Numbered from the stretch's first letter, positions 5,719-12,719 are shown. The stretch: DNA of 16,432 bases from Patescibacteria group bacterium (GCA_018827685.1 JAHJXD010000050.1:1-16432), one strand, 5' to 3'. Numbers and translations are program-made. The notes: generated from the sequence alone by a model not told the origin.

Positions 5719-6249
5719 ATGACTTTACCAAAAACAATTTTAATCGGCGGAATAGCAACTGTCGTAATCGCGACGGGTATTGCAATTTATCTTTCCAATT
5801 CGCCAGAACAAAGCTCTTTATTAGATGACTCTTTGCTAAAAAATTATCAGGAACTTTTAGAAGAAATAGAAGACCCAAAAACAAAAGCTAATTTATTGAG
5901 TAGTTGTGGAAGTTCTAAGGACTTTGCAAATCAAATACAGGCACTTGAAAATAAACTAAGCGACCTGCATAAACGCAAAATTGACAACTTAATGCAAAGA
6001 AGTGAATATCAACCAAAACCATTCGGAGCATGTGCGAGAGATTATAATGGCGAAGTTGCGCGACCTGGATCCTGGATGCCGGGTGATCTTGGTGGCAAAG
6101 ATATTCCACCAGGATCATGGCCGTTGGATCTTGATACTGGCAAGCCTATTCCACCCCCAGGGTGGCCGTTGGATTTTGATGGCAATCCTATTCCCCCAGG
6201 AGAATGTCCGCGAGATTATGATGGGAAGCCTATGGTACCCGGATCATAG
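5719..6249 (+). CDS. Anchored stalk protein, N-terminal part ended by premature TAG
   Basis: The open part encodes 176 residues: a short basic N-terminus, one membrane segment (about 7-26), a helical charged region (35-95), then a stalk of 13-15 residue repeats. The repeat consensus is P-[LR]-D-[FLY]-D-G-[NK]-P-I-P-P-G-[S]-W. Translation stops at TAG (6247-6249), where the repeat consensus has the Trp codon TGG. The same frame continues through more repeats and a cysteine-rich domain to 6849. The intact protein would be about 376 residues, anchored by its N-terminus with the Cys domain at the tip. It lies 7 bp after the other cysteine-rich gene and is likely co-transcribed. The DxDG steps recall calcium-binding repeats, but this is not shown. 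No known family is recognised. Confidence 0.55.
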   Translation: MTLPKTILIGGIATVVIATGIAIYLSNSPEQSSLLDDSLLKNYQELLEEIEDPKTKANLLSSCGSSKDFANQIQALENKLSDLHKRKIDNLMQRSEYQPKPFGACARDYNGEVARPGSWMPGDLGGKDIPPGSWPLDLDTGKPIPPPGWPLDFDGNPIPPGECPRDYDGKPMVPGS

Positions 6250-6375
6250 GAGCTGGATCTTGATGGCAATTCTATTCCACCAGGATCATGGCCGTTGGAT
6301 TTTGATACTGGCAAGCCTATTCCACCCCCAGGGTGGCCGTTGGATTTTGATGGCAATCCTATTCCCCCCGGATCA
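6037..6375 (+). repeat. Coding tandem repeats (DxDG...PIPPG stalk)
   Basis: Eight tandem units of 13-15 codons with consensus PLDFDGNPIPPGSW. At DNA level, a segment of about 90 bp beginning at 6111 is almost repeated at 6282, a 171-bp period. This shows a recent duplication of a block of units. The in-frame TAG lies inside the fifth unit. Confidence 0.75.
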
Positions 6376-6849
6376 CCAGAAATACCGACCGATTTCATGC
6401 CGGAAAACTTTGAACTATACGAAGTACAACCATCGGACTCCAAGGAAAATGTTGATGCTACACCACTTCAAAAAATGATCGAATTGGAAGTAAAAATCAG
6501 CTCGGCATTAGACGGCTTGAAATCACTTTGCGATGAAAAACCAAAAGAAAAAGAAATAATTTCAACTAGTTGTGAAGAAGCTTGCAAAAAATACGCCAAG
6601 TGTGCTTCTTATGCCGAAGGTGCCACAAAGGAAGACGAAAAGGACGCTTATGATTCGTGCATGTTTGACACACCCGATGTTGATGGAGCTTTTGCATGTC
6701 CAAGGTGGTCAGATGAAGCTAAAATTTGCGTTAACAAGAAACAAATTAATACTCCCGCTGATTGTGTAAATTTTTCCACTATTTGCCTATCAAAAGAAAT
6801 GCAAGAAGGGAGGGATGAAGTGTATACTGAAATGGAAAAATACAGATAG
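6250..6849 (+). pseudogene. Downstream part of the interrupted stalk protein with cysteine-rich C-terminus
   Basis: This is the in-frame continuation beyond TAG 6247-6249. It begins with three more stalk units, then a Pro/Glu linker, a short helical region and a C-terminal cysteine-rich domain. That domain has C-x3-C-x5-C (SCEEACKKYAKC), CPRWSDEAKIC and two more cysteines. The CPRWSDEAK segment matches CPKFSQETK and CSDWSADK in the preceding gene, so it is the third copy of the same domain. It has no membrane segment of its own and no convincing start: the first candidate is a TTG within a repeat at 6295. It would be exported only by read-through or if the TAG is a recent mutation or sequencing error. 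It ends at a normal TAG. Confidence 0.6.
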
Positions 6850-6913
6850 GTAGTATTAACTTTAATAAAATCTAAACTCAGAGCAATTGTGATGACCGCA
6901 ACCATGCTGTTGA

Positions 6914-7040
6914 TGACGCGTTTCGCTTTGTTAAATACGAAATTCGGCGGCGGCGGAAAGCGAGGGCGGGCAAAAATTCCTTCCCCCCAACCTTTCCTTC
7001 CCGCCACGCCCGAGCGGAAAAGTTTTTGTTTTTCAGACCA
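6914..7040 (+). repeat. Structured GC-rich element, copy C (degenerate)
   Basis: Plus-strand copy matching copy B around ACGAAATTCGGCGGCGGCGG, GCGAGGGCGGGCAAAAA and CCCGCCACGCCCGAGC. Relative to B it lacks 17 nt between two CGGAAA direct repeats. It also lacks exactly the inner 32-nt stem-loop plus TTTA, leaving CAAAAATT joined to CCTTCCCCCC at 6971-6988. The 17-nt hairpin region is decayed. Together with flanking AT-rich sequence it fills the 228 bp between the stalk gene and tRNA-Gly; no gene is seen there. Confidence 0.7.
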
Positions 7041-7077
7041 TCCGAAACGCTGGGTAAAAAAGACGAAAGTTTGATAC

Positions 7078-7151
7078 TGGAGCGAGTAACGGGAATCGGA
7101 CCCGTGCCTCAACCTTGGGAAGGTCGCGTACTGCCATTATACTATACTCGC
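7078..7151 (-). tRNA. tRNA-Gly (anticodon CCC)
   Basis: The minus strand folds as a cloverleaf. The acceptor stem is GCGAGTA with TACTCGC (7 perfect pairs), the anticodon arm CGACC-TTCCCAA-GGTTG (CCC at 7117-7119), and the T arm ACGGG-TCCGATT-CCCGT. The discriminator T at 7081 and an encoded CCA (7078-7080) follow. Its 3' end faces the accessory region and lies about 40 bp from element copy C. Its 5' end is 23 bp from the start of the carboxypeptidase gene, which diverges from it. Confidence 0.93.
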
Positions 7152-7156
7152 GATTA

Positions 7157-7169
7157 TGCTATAATTATA
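7157..7169. promoter_or_regulatory. Divergent -10 region shared by tRNA-Gly and the carboxypeptidase gene
   Basis: TATAATTATA (7160-7169) is a perfect palindrome giving a TATAAT box on both strands. On the plus strand it is an extended -10, TGCTATAAT (7157-7165), with the start codon at 7175, so that mRNA would be leaderless or nearly so. On the minus strand the box would start tRNA-Gly close to its mature 5' end. Confidence 0.55.
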
Positions 7170-7174
7170 TTTAC

Positions 7175-8776
7175 ATGAAGCGGCAAAGTCAAATTTGGCA
7201 ATTTTATAAAATTACGATATTTTTTTTAACATTAATACTGGCGCAAACGGCAGGTAGTTTTGTTTATGCGGCAGGAGCAGACCAGTCTATAGAACATCGT
7301 TCTTATTTTATAAATTTAGACAAACAAACTGTTAATAAAGGCTATACGGTTAGCACTTTTGACAATGCGATTAAGTTTTCTTTAGTCCCAGGAGTATTAA
7401 ATGAGTCTACCAGAGTTGACGTGGTTGAATTAAATGAAACAATTGATAATCCGTGGCAACTGGAAAGAATAAGTAAAGTTTATCAATTTGAATTTAAAAA
7501 TAAAGCGGCTTATGACAATAAAAAACCTTTTTATATACAACTTTCTTATAATCAAGTCTCAAATTATTATAAACAAGTTTTTTATTATGATAAAAATTAT
7601 TCTTCTTGGCGGCCTTTGCCAACGATCGATTATCTTGATAAATCATTCGTGCGTTTTTTAATCCATTTGCCTTTCGCTCGAATCGCGGTTTTCACTAATC
7701 CAGAAGCTTTGGTGGTCGGCCAAGCCAGCTGGTATAAACATAAAGGCGGTTTATTCGCTGCTTCGCCTGATTTTCCTAAAGGTTCAAAATTGCGCGTTTA
7801 TAATACGGCTAATAATAAATTTGTTGATGTGACAATAAATGATTTTGGCCCAGATAGAAAAAATTATCCTGACCGAGTAATTGATTTAGATAAAGCAGCT
7901 TTTACCAAAATATCTCCTGCTAACTCCGGTATAATCAATGTAAGAGTTCAGCCGATTAATATTGTCCCGGAAAATAATAAAATTTTAAATATACCCGAAC
8001 GCGGCGCTAAATCGGAACTTTTAATTACAGCCAAATCAGCCATAGCCATGGATGAGCAAACCGGCGAAATACTTTGGCAAAAAAATGCTACCAGCGTTTT
8101 GCCTTTAGCCAGTTTAACAAAACTAGTAGCCATAAAAGTTTTTCTTGATACTAGGCCAACTTTAAATAAACAAGTAATTTATAGCGTTAAAGACGAAGAA
8201 TATAATTATAAATATGTTAATAAATGGGAATCAGCTAGATTAAAATTGGCTGATGGCGATATTTTAACTATTCAGGATTTGCTGTACGCGGCTTTAGTTG
8301 GATCGGCCAATAATGTTATTGAAACTTTAGTGCGTGTTAGCGGCCTTAAAAGAGATGAATTTATATTAAAAATGAATCAAGAAGTTAGTCTCTGGCACGC
8401 TACTTCCACGCACTTTATTGAGCCTACAGGATTAGCTTGGGAAAATGTGAGTTCGGCGTTTGATTATGCTATAATAACTAAAGAAGTTTATACTAATCCA
8501 ATTATTCAAAAAGCCAGCATTATGTATCAGTATAAATTTACTACTTTAAATACTAAAAAAGTTCATACTCTAACTAACACAGATAAACTTTTGCAGGTAA
8601 GCAGTTTAAATATCACTGGTTCTAAAACCGGCTATCTTGATGAAGCCAAATATTGTTTAATGGCGCGAGCGAAAAATAATTTAGGCAAGCAAGTGATTGC
8701 TGTCATCATGGGCGCGGATAGCCGGCAAAATAGTTTTGATCAAACTGAACAATTATTAAAATATACTTTGAGATGA
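7175..8776 (+). CDS. D-Ala-D-Ala carboxypeptidase fused to an RlpA-like domain
   Basis: A 533-residue exported cell-wall enzyme. Residues 11-34 are a signal peptide or anchor ending in FVYAAG. Residues 35-175 are an unrecognised beta-rich region. Residues 180-262 form an RlpA-like double-psi beta-barrel: GQASWY, FPKGSKLRVYN, INDFGP and DRVIDLDKAAF. From about 300 to the end is a peptidase S11 (PBP5-type) domain with all three active-site motifs: S313-LTK, S377-AN and K484-TG. It should trim D-Ala from peptidoglycan stem peptides. The RlpA loop that normally carries the ANGE and AAH residues is absent, so that domain may bind glycan rather than cleave it. An upstream ATG at 7115 lies inside tRNA-Gly, so I chose 7175, which follows the -10 box and begins a good signal sequence. 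ftsE follows. The gene ends with TGA. Confidence 0.88.
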   Translation: MKRQSQIWQFYKITIFFLTLILAQTAGSFVYAAGADQSIEHRSYFINLDKQTVNKGYTVSTFDNAIKFSLVPGVLNESTRVDVVELNETIDNPWQLERISKVYQFEFKNKAAYDNKKPFYIQLSYNQVSNYYKQVFYYDKNYSSWRPLPTIDYLDKSFVRFLIHLPFARIAVFTNPEALVVGQASWYKHKGGLFAASPDFPKGSKLRVYNTANNKFVDVTINDFGPDRKNYPDRVIDLDKAAFTKISPANSGIINVRVQPINIVPENNKILNIPERGAKSELLITAKSAIAMDEQTGEILWQKNATSVLPLASLTKLVAIKVFLDTRPTLNKQVIYSVKDEEYNYKYVNKWESARLKLADGDILTIQDLLYAALVGSANNVIETLVRVSGLKRDEFILKMNQEVSLWHATSTHFIEPTGLAWENVSSAFDYAIITKEVYTNPIIQKASIMYQYKFTTLNTKKVHTLTNTDKLLQVSSLNITGSKTGYLDEAKYCLMARAKNNLGKQVIAVIMGADSRQNSFDQTEQLLKYTLR

Positions 8777-8820
8777 TTTTAAAACTATTTCTGTTGCAAT
8801 TTGAAACCATCTCGTTAAAT

Positions 8821-8850
8821 ATGATTAAATATGATTAAATATGATTAAAT
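8821..8850 (+). repeat. Three tandem ATGATTAAAT units covering the ftsE start
   Basis: The 10-bp unit ATGATTAAAT occurs three times in a row at 8821, 8831 and 8841. Only the third ATG leads into FtsE; the first two each encode MIKYD followed by TAA, and the mini-frames overlap the next start. A 10-bp unit shifts frame on each gain or loss, so copy number would change the number of decoy starts but not the true start. Confidence 0.8.
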
Positions 8851-9521
8851 TATCAAATATCTCAAAAATTTACCCTCCAGATATTACAGTGCTGCATAAA
8901 ATAAATTTACATATTAAGCCAGGGGAATTTGTTTCTATCGTCGGTCAATCAGGAACCGGCAAAACTACTTTAGTTAAGCTTTTGATTAGCGAGGAAAAGG
9001 CTGATGAAGGAAAAATTATTGTCGGAGGTTGGGATATTACTGATATCGGTCAAGCGGAAGTTTCGAGTTTACGCCGGCAAATCGGAGTGGTTTTTCAGGA
9101 TTTTAAATTATTGTACAGAAAGACATTGTTTGAAAATGTCGCTTTCGCCCTTCAAGTTTGCGGCGAGCCGCAACGCAAAATAAATAATATTGTGCCGCAA
9201 GTTTTAAAAATTGTGGGGCTGGAGAATAAAATGAATCGTTATCCGCTACAAATTTCCGGCGGCGAACAGCAACGCGTCGTGATCGCCCGCGCCTTAATAC
9301 ATCGGCCAAAAATTCTTTTAGCCGACGAACCGACTGGTAATTTAGATTCAATCAACGCTGATGAAATTATTGAAATTTTGCAGAAAATTAATAAGTTTGG
9401 AACCACAGTCGTACTCGTGACTCATAATCGAGAAGTGGTGAATAAACTAAGGAAAAGAGTAATTACTATAGATAATGGGCTAATTGTTGGAGATCAGGCG
9501 GTGGGAAAATATGCTTTATAA
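8841..9521 (+). CDS. ftsE: Cell division ATP-binding protein FtsE
   Basis: A 226-residue ABC-type ATPase that pairs with FtsX at the inner membrane and controls peptidoglycan hydrolases at the division site. Walker A is GQSGTGKTT (about residues 34-42), the Q-loop FQDFKLLY, the signature ISGGEQQRV, Walker B ILLADEPTGNLD, followed by the switch H in VTHNRE. The N-terminal MIKLSNISKIYP and total length are typical for FtsE. ftsX follows after 18 bp. The start sits in a tandem 10-bp repeat with two upstream decoy ATGs. A DD-carboxypeptidase with an RlpA-like domain lies just upstream, consistent with a wall-remodelling cluster. Confidence 0.95.
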   Translation: MIKLSNISKIYPPDITVLHKINLHIKPGEFVSIVGQSGTGKTTLVKLLISEEKADEGKIIVGGWDITDIGQAEVSSLRRQIGVVFQDFKLLYRKTLFENVAFALQVCGEPQRKINNIVPQVLKIVGLENKMNRYPLQISGGEQQRVVIARALIHRPKILLADEPTGNLDSINADEIIEILQKINKFGTTVVLVTHNREVVNKLRKRVITIDNGLIVGDQAVGKYAL

Positions 9522-9539
9522 CCGCTTTATTAATATTTT

Positions 9540-10454
9540 ATGTTTTTATTATCTTTTTTAAGAGTTATAAAATTTAGTTTGCAGGATATAGTTCGCAATA
9601 TTTGGTTATCAATTATTACAATAATAATTATTACCCTGGCTTTATTTTCCGTTAATTTATTGTTGGCGGTTAACATATTAACTACAGCCACGGTAAGTTC
9701 GGTTAAAGAAAAAGTTGATATTAGTTTATATTTAAAATCCGATGCGCAGGAAAATCTTATTTTAGCTTTGAAGAGTGAAATTAGTAATCTTGATTCGGTT
9801 AAACAAATTGATTATATTTCCAAACAAGCCGCTATAGAAAGTTTTAGGGAAAAACACAAAAATAATCCGGAGATATTACAAGCTTTATTAGAATTGGGGA
9901 AAAATCCCTTGTCTCCGAGTTTAATAATTAAACCGAAAGATATTAATAATTATGATGAATTAATCGTTAGTTTGAATAAGATTAACAATAATATAATTGA
10001 ATCAAGGAATTTTGACGACCATAAGGCTATTTTGGCGAAAATTAATAACATTGCCGAGAAAGCCAACCAAGCCGGCCTGTTTGTAAGTTCGTTGTTTATT
10101 TTAATAACAATACTTGTAGTTTATAATGCGGTGCGTGTCGCCATCTTTACTCATAAGCGGGAAATCGGCATCATGAAACTTGTGGGCGCTTCTACCTGGT
10201 TTATACGCGCTCCTTATTTGATTTCAGGAATGATTTATGCGTTTTTAGGAGTGATTACAATAATAATAATTATGTATCCGTTTTTAAGCTTAATCCAGCC
10301 TTATTTAGCAACATTTTTTTCCGGTTTTGAAGTTAATTTGTTGGATTATTATAATAGTAATTTTTTGTTAATTTTTGGTTTGGAATTTTTAGCCGCAAGT
10401 TTAATTAATGTTTTAGCCAGTTTGGTGGCGGTGGGCAAATATTCGAAAGTTTAA
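9540..10454 (+). CDS. ftsX: Cell division protein FtsX
   Basis: A 304-residue permease-like partner of FtsE. Topology is as in the family: a cytoplasmic N-terminus beginning near FLRVIKFSLQDIVRNIW, the first membrane helix (about 20-45), an extracytoplasmic domain of about 125 residues, then three helices (about 175-197, 222-248 and 277-299). The conserved KREIGIMKLVGAS segment lies between helices 2 and 3, where FtsX contacts FtsE. The extracytoplasmic domain would engage a wall hydrolase or an adaptor. The partner may be a cell-wall enzyme such as the one at 7175-8776, but that is a guess from proximity. It is followed by tRNA-Gln on the opposite strand. Confidence 0.93.
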   Translation: MFLLSFLRVIKFSLQDIVRNIWLSIITIIIITLALFSVNLLLAVNILTTATVSSVKEKVDISLYLKSDAQENLILALKSEISNLDSVKQIDYISKQAAIESFREKHKNNPEILQALLELGKNPLSPSLIIKPKDINNYDELIVSLNKINNNIIESRNFDDHKAILAKINNIAEKANQAGLFVSSLFILITILVVYNAVRVAIFTHKREIGIMKLVGASTWFIRAPYLISGMIYAFLGVITIIIIMYPFLSLIQPYLATFFSGFEVNLLDYYNSNFLLIFGLEFLAASLINVLASLVAVGKYSKV

Positions 10455-10523
10455 TTCTTTGAGTGTATTATTTTGCCTTAATAATGAATCAAAACATTTG
10501 TATTAGGAACATTGCTCACGCGT

Positions 10524-10597
10524 TGGCTGCGAGGCATGGATTCGAACCATGATAAACGGCTTCAAAGGCCGCTGTCTTACCGTTGGACGACCCCGCA
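10524..10597 (-). tRNA. tRNA-Gln (anticodon TTG)
   Basis: Minus-strand cloverleaf with acceptor arms TGCGGGG and CCTCGCA (one G-T pair), an anticodon arm whose loop is CTTTGAA (TTG at 10563-10565), a T arm with GGTTCGAATCC, discriminator G (10527) and encoded CCA (10524-10526). Confidence 0.94.
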
Positions 10598-10611
10598 TAA
10601 GTAACCCTGTT

Positions 10612-10640
10612 ATGATAAAATATTTTTTAATTTTTGTAAA
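10612..10640 (-). promoter_or_regulatory. Promoter of tRNA-Gln
   Basis: On the minus strand, TTTACA (10640-10635) and TATCAT (10617-10612) are separated by 17 bp. The start would fall about 8 bp before the mature tRNA 5' end. This is a good sigma70-type match in the right position. Confidence 0.5.
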
Positions 10641-10664
10641 CCACATTTTGGAACTTGTCTTTTT

Positions 10665-11759
10665 ATGAATAAAAGAATTGCTATAATTACTCTCAACTGG
10701 CAAGACTATGCTAAGAAATATTTAGCAGAATACATTGATAGTATAAAAAAACAGGATTATGCCGGCGAGATGAAAATTTTTATAACCGATAATGAAAGTA
10801 CGGAGGAAAGTTATGAATATGTGAGAAATATTTTAATGGAACAAAATACAAATAATTTTGAGATTATCAGAAACAAAAATAATGACGGGTTTGCCAAAGG
10901 AAATAATGATTGTATAAAATTGGCCATGGCGCAGGGGTTTGATTATATTATTTTATTTAATATAGATATGGTGGTAAAAAGTGAATGTGTAAGCAAGATG
11001 GTGGAAGCGGTGGAAATACAACCTACCCAAGTCGGAGCGGTTCAGGCGCGGATAATGTTGTGGCAAGAGAAAGAAAAAATTAATAGTTTGGGCAATGTGA
11101 CGCATTTTTTAGGATTTGGGTATGCTAGCGGTTATAGAGAAGAGTATGTGAGATTGCCGAGTCGCCACGAGCATGAAGCTTCTCGCAATGACGATGAAAT
11201 TTGTTATCCATCAGGCGCGGCTGTTTTGTTTACGCGTCAGGTTTTAGAAAAAGTCGGGCTGTTTGATGAAGAATTTTGGATGTATAATGAAGATCAAGAT
11301 TTGGGCTGGCGCATTTGGCTGGCAGGTTTCAGTTGCGTTTTAGCAAGACAAGCCGTAGTTTACCATAAATATGAATTTTGCCGCAGCATTAAAAAATATT
11401 ATTGGATGGACAGAAATAGAATTGTGGTCATACTGAAAAATTATCGTTTTGCCACGCTCTTGTTAATCGCGCCGGCGTTTCTAGTTATGGAAATTGGTTT
11501 AATACTTTTTGCTTTAAAAGGCGGCTGGTTTAAAGAAAAAATCAATGTTTATAAATATTTTTTAAAGCTTAAAAACTGGCGGCATATTATGTCAGAAAGG
11601 AAAAAAATTCAAAGCGCCAGGATTTTGTCTGATAAAAATATTATAAAATTATTTTCCGGAAAAATTTGGTATCAGGAAATAGGGGACGCGCGATTAAAAG
11701 CCGCAAACATGATATTTAACGTTTATTGGAAAATAATAAAAGTTTTGATTGTATGGTAA
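10665..11759 (+). CDS. Family 2 glycosyltransferase with C-terminal membrane helix
   Basis: A 364-residue GT2 (GT-A fold) enzyme. The N-terminal IAIITLNWQDYAKKYLAEYI and TDNESTEESYEYV bind the nucleotide sugar. NNDGFAKGNNDCI is the usual NxGFAxGxN segment, and FNIDMVV (D101) replaces the common NPD motif. NEDQDLGWRIW is the catalytic ED-x-D-L-x-x-R type motif. A hydrophobic segment at about 262-285 probably ties the enzyme to the inner face of the membrane. Together with the next GT2 gene and galU it fits a pathway adding sugars to a lipid-linked surface glycan. The donor and acceptor sugars cannot be read from the sequence. Confidence 0.88.
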   Translation: MNKRIAIITLNWQDYAKKYLAEYIDSIKKQDYAGEMKIFITDNESTEESYEYVRNILMEQNTNNFEIIRNKNNDGFAKGNNDCIKLAMAQGFDYIILFNIDMVVKSECVSKMVEAVEIQPTQVGAVQARIMLWQEKEKINSLGNVTHFLGFGYASGYREEYVRLPSRHEHEASRNDDEICYPSGAAVLFTRQVLEKVGLFDEEFWMYNEDQDLGWRIWLAGFSCVLARQAVVYHKYEFCRSIKKYYWMDRNRIVVILKNYRFATLLLIAPAFLVMEIGLILFALKGGWFKEKINVYKYFLKLKNWRHIMSERKKIQSARILSDKNIIKLFSGKIWYQEIGDARLKAANMIFNVYWKIIKVLIVW

Positions 11760-11786
11760 TCGTCTATTAAAAATTAGAAATTTTTT

Positions 11787-12575
11787 ATGGGTGTAAGCAT
11801 AATAATAGTTAATTATAAATCTAAAGACCTAACCTTAAACTGCATTCGGTCTATCAGGCAAGCTGATTGGCCTGGTTTGGATTATGAAATTATTGTGGTA
11901 GATAATTATTCCGGCGACTTAAAAGCGGATGATTTAAAGCAATTTGGAGAAATAAAATTTATCATGAACAGCCAAACCATTGGCTTGGGAGCGGCTAATA
12001 ATAAGGGCGCGAAAATTGCTCAAGGAAAATATATTGTAATAATAAATCCTGATACTTTGATCGGTAAAGATGTTTTTATAAAATTGTTTGTTTACATGGA
12101 AAACCATTCTCAAGTCGGAGTGGTTGGACCTAAGCAATTTAATCTTGATAATACGGTTCAGAATTCTTGTTTCCGCTGGCCCGGATTAATTACGCCATTG
12201 TCTAGGCGCACCCCGTTAGGTAAAATAAGTTATGCTAAAAAGAATTTAGACAGATTTTTATATAAGGATTATAATAAAGACAGGGCGCGCGAAGTGGATT
12301 GGCTTTTAGGATCTTTTTTATTCTGCCGCGCTTCGGCTCTAAAGCAAATCGGTTTATATGATGAAAAATTTTTTCTTTATTTTGAAGATACTGATTTATG
12401 CAAGCGTTTTTGGCAAGGCGGTTGGAAAGTTGTCTATAATCCGGAAGTTGCTATTATTCATAATCATGGTCGGCAAAGCGCGCGTTTGCCATGGTATTGG
12501 TTTTATCAAAATAAAGCCGCCTGGCACCATCTAGCATCATGGGCAAGATATCTATGGAAGTGGAAAATTAATTAA
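11787..12575 (+). CDS. Family 2 glycosyltransferase (rhamnosyltransferase-like)
   Basis: A 262-residue GT2 enzyme without a membrane helix. VSIIIVNYKSKDLTLNCIRS opens the domain, VVDNYSGD and NSQTIGLGAANNKGAK line the donor site, INPDTLIG holds the metal/donor acid, and YFEDTDLCKRFWQGGW carries the catalytic acid. The length and motifs resemble WbbL-type rhamnosyl- or related transferases of cell-surface glycan synthesis, but sugar specificity is not predictable. It lies 27 bp after the previous GT2 gene in the same direction and is likely co-transcribed. Its stop is directly followed by the left MITE-like element. Confidence 0.88.
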   Translation: MGVSIIIVNYKSKDLTLNCIRSIRQADWPGLDYEIIVVDNYSGDLKADDLKQFGEIKFIMNSQTIGLGAANNKGAKIAQGKYIVIINPDTLIGKDVFIKLFVYMENHSQVGVVGPKQFNLDNTVQNSCFRWPGLITPLSRRTPLGKISYAKKNLDRFLYKDYNKDRAREVDWLLGSFLFCRASALKQIGLYDEKFFLYFEDTDLCKRFWQGGWKVVYNPEVAIIHNHGRQSARLPWYWFYQNKAAWHHLASWARYLWKWKIN

Positions 12576-12576
12576 A

Positions 12577-12709
12577 TAGTTGCTGTGTAAAAATATTCTT
12601 GCCACAATTTTGATAATTATAGAGTTTGTAGTTTAAACCAATTTTCCGCTGATTAACGCGGATAATTACGCGGATTTACGCAGAAAATAATGTTTTTACA
12701 CAATAACTA
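12577..12709 (+). repeat. MITE-like element left of galU
   Basis: A non-coding element of about 133 bp with terminal inverted repeats: TAGTT-GC-TGTGTAAAAATATT at the left and AAT-G-TTTTTACACA-AT-AACTA at the right. The inside carries repeated (A)CGCGGAT / CCGCTGAT units. It aligns over its whole length with the reverse complement of the element right of galU. It fills the gap between the glycosyltransferase and galU, and its right end lies 10 bp before the galU start. No transposase is present. Confidence 0.7.
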
Positions 12710-12719
12710 ATTATAGATT

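Noticed and set aside
6247..6249. TAG recoded as an amino acid
   Set aside because: TAG is the normal stop of the methyltransferase, the specificity gene and the downstream end at 6849, so general recoding is unlikely.
6002..6478. A 158-residue plus-strand frame with repeats
   Set aside because: It is a shifted reading of the stalk repeats; periodic DNA makes more than one frame open.
128..7040. CRISPR array
   Set aside because: Repeats are few, long, inverted and unevenly spaced, without regular spacers or cas genes.
7115..7174. Upstream ATG at 7115 as start of the carboxypeptidase
   Set aside because: It lies inside tRNA-Gly, and the signal peptide begins naturally at 7175 after a -10 box.
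8774..8776. Alternative genetic code with TGA as Gly (as in SR1/Gracilibacteria)
   Set aside because: TGA ends the carboxypeptidase gene at the expected length, and no in-frame TGA was needed to read the other genes.
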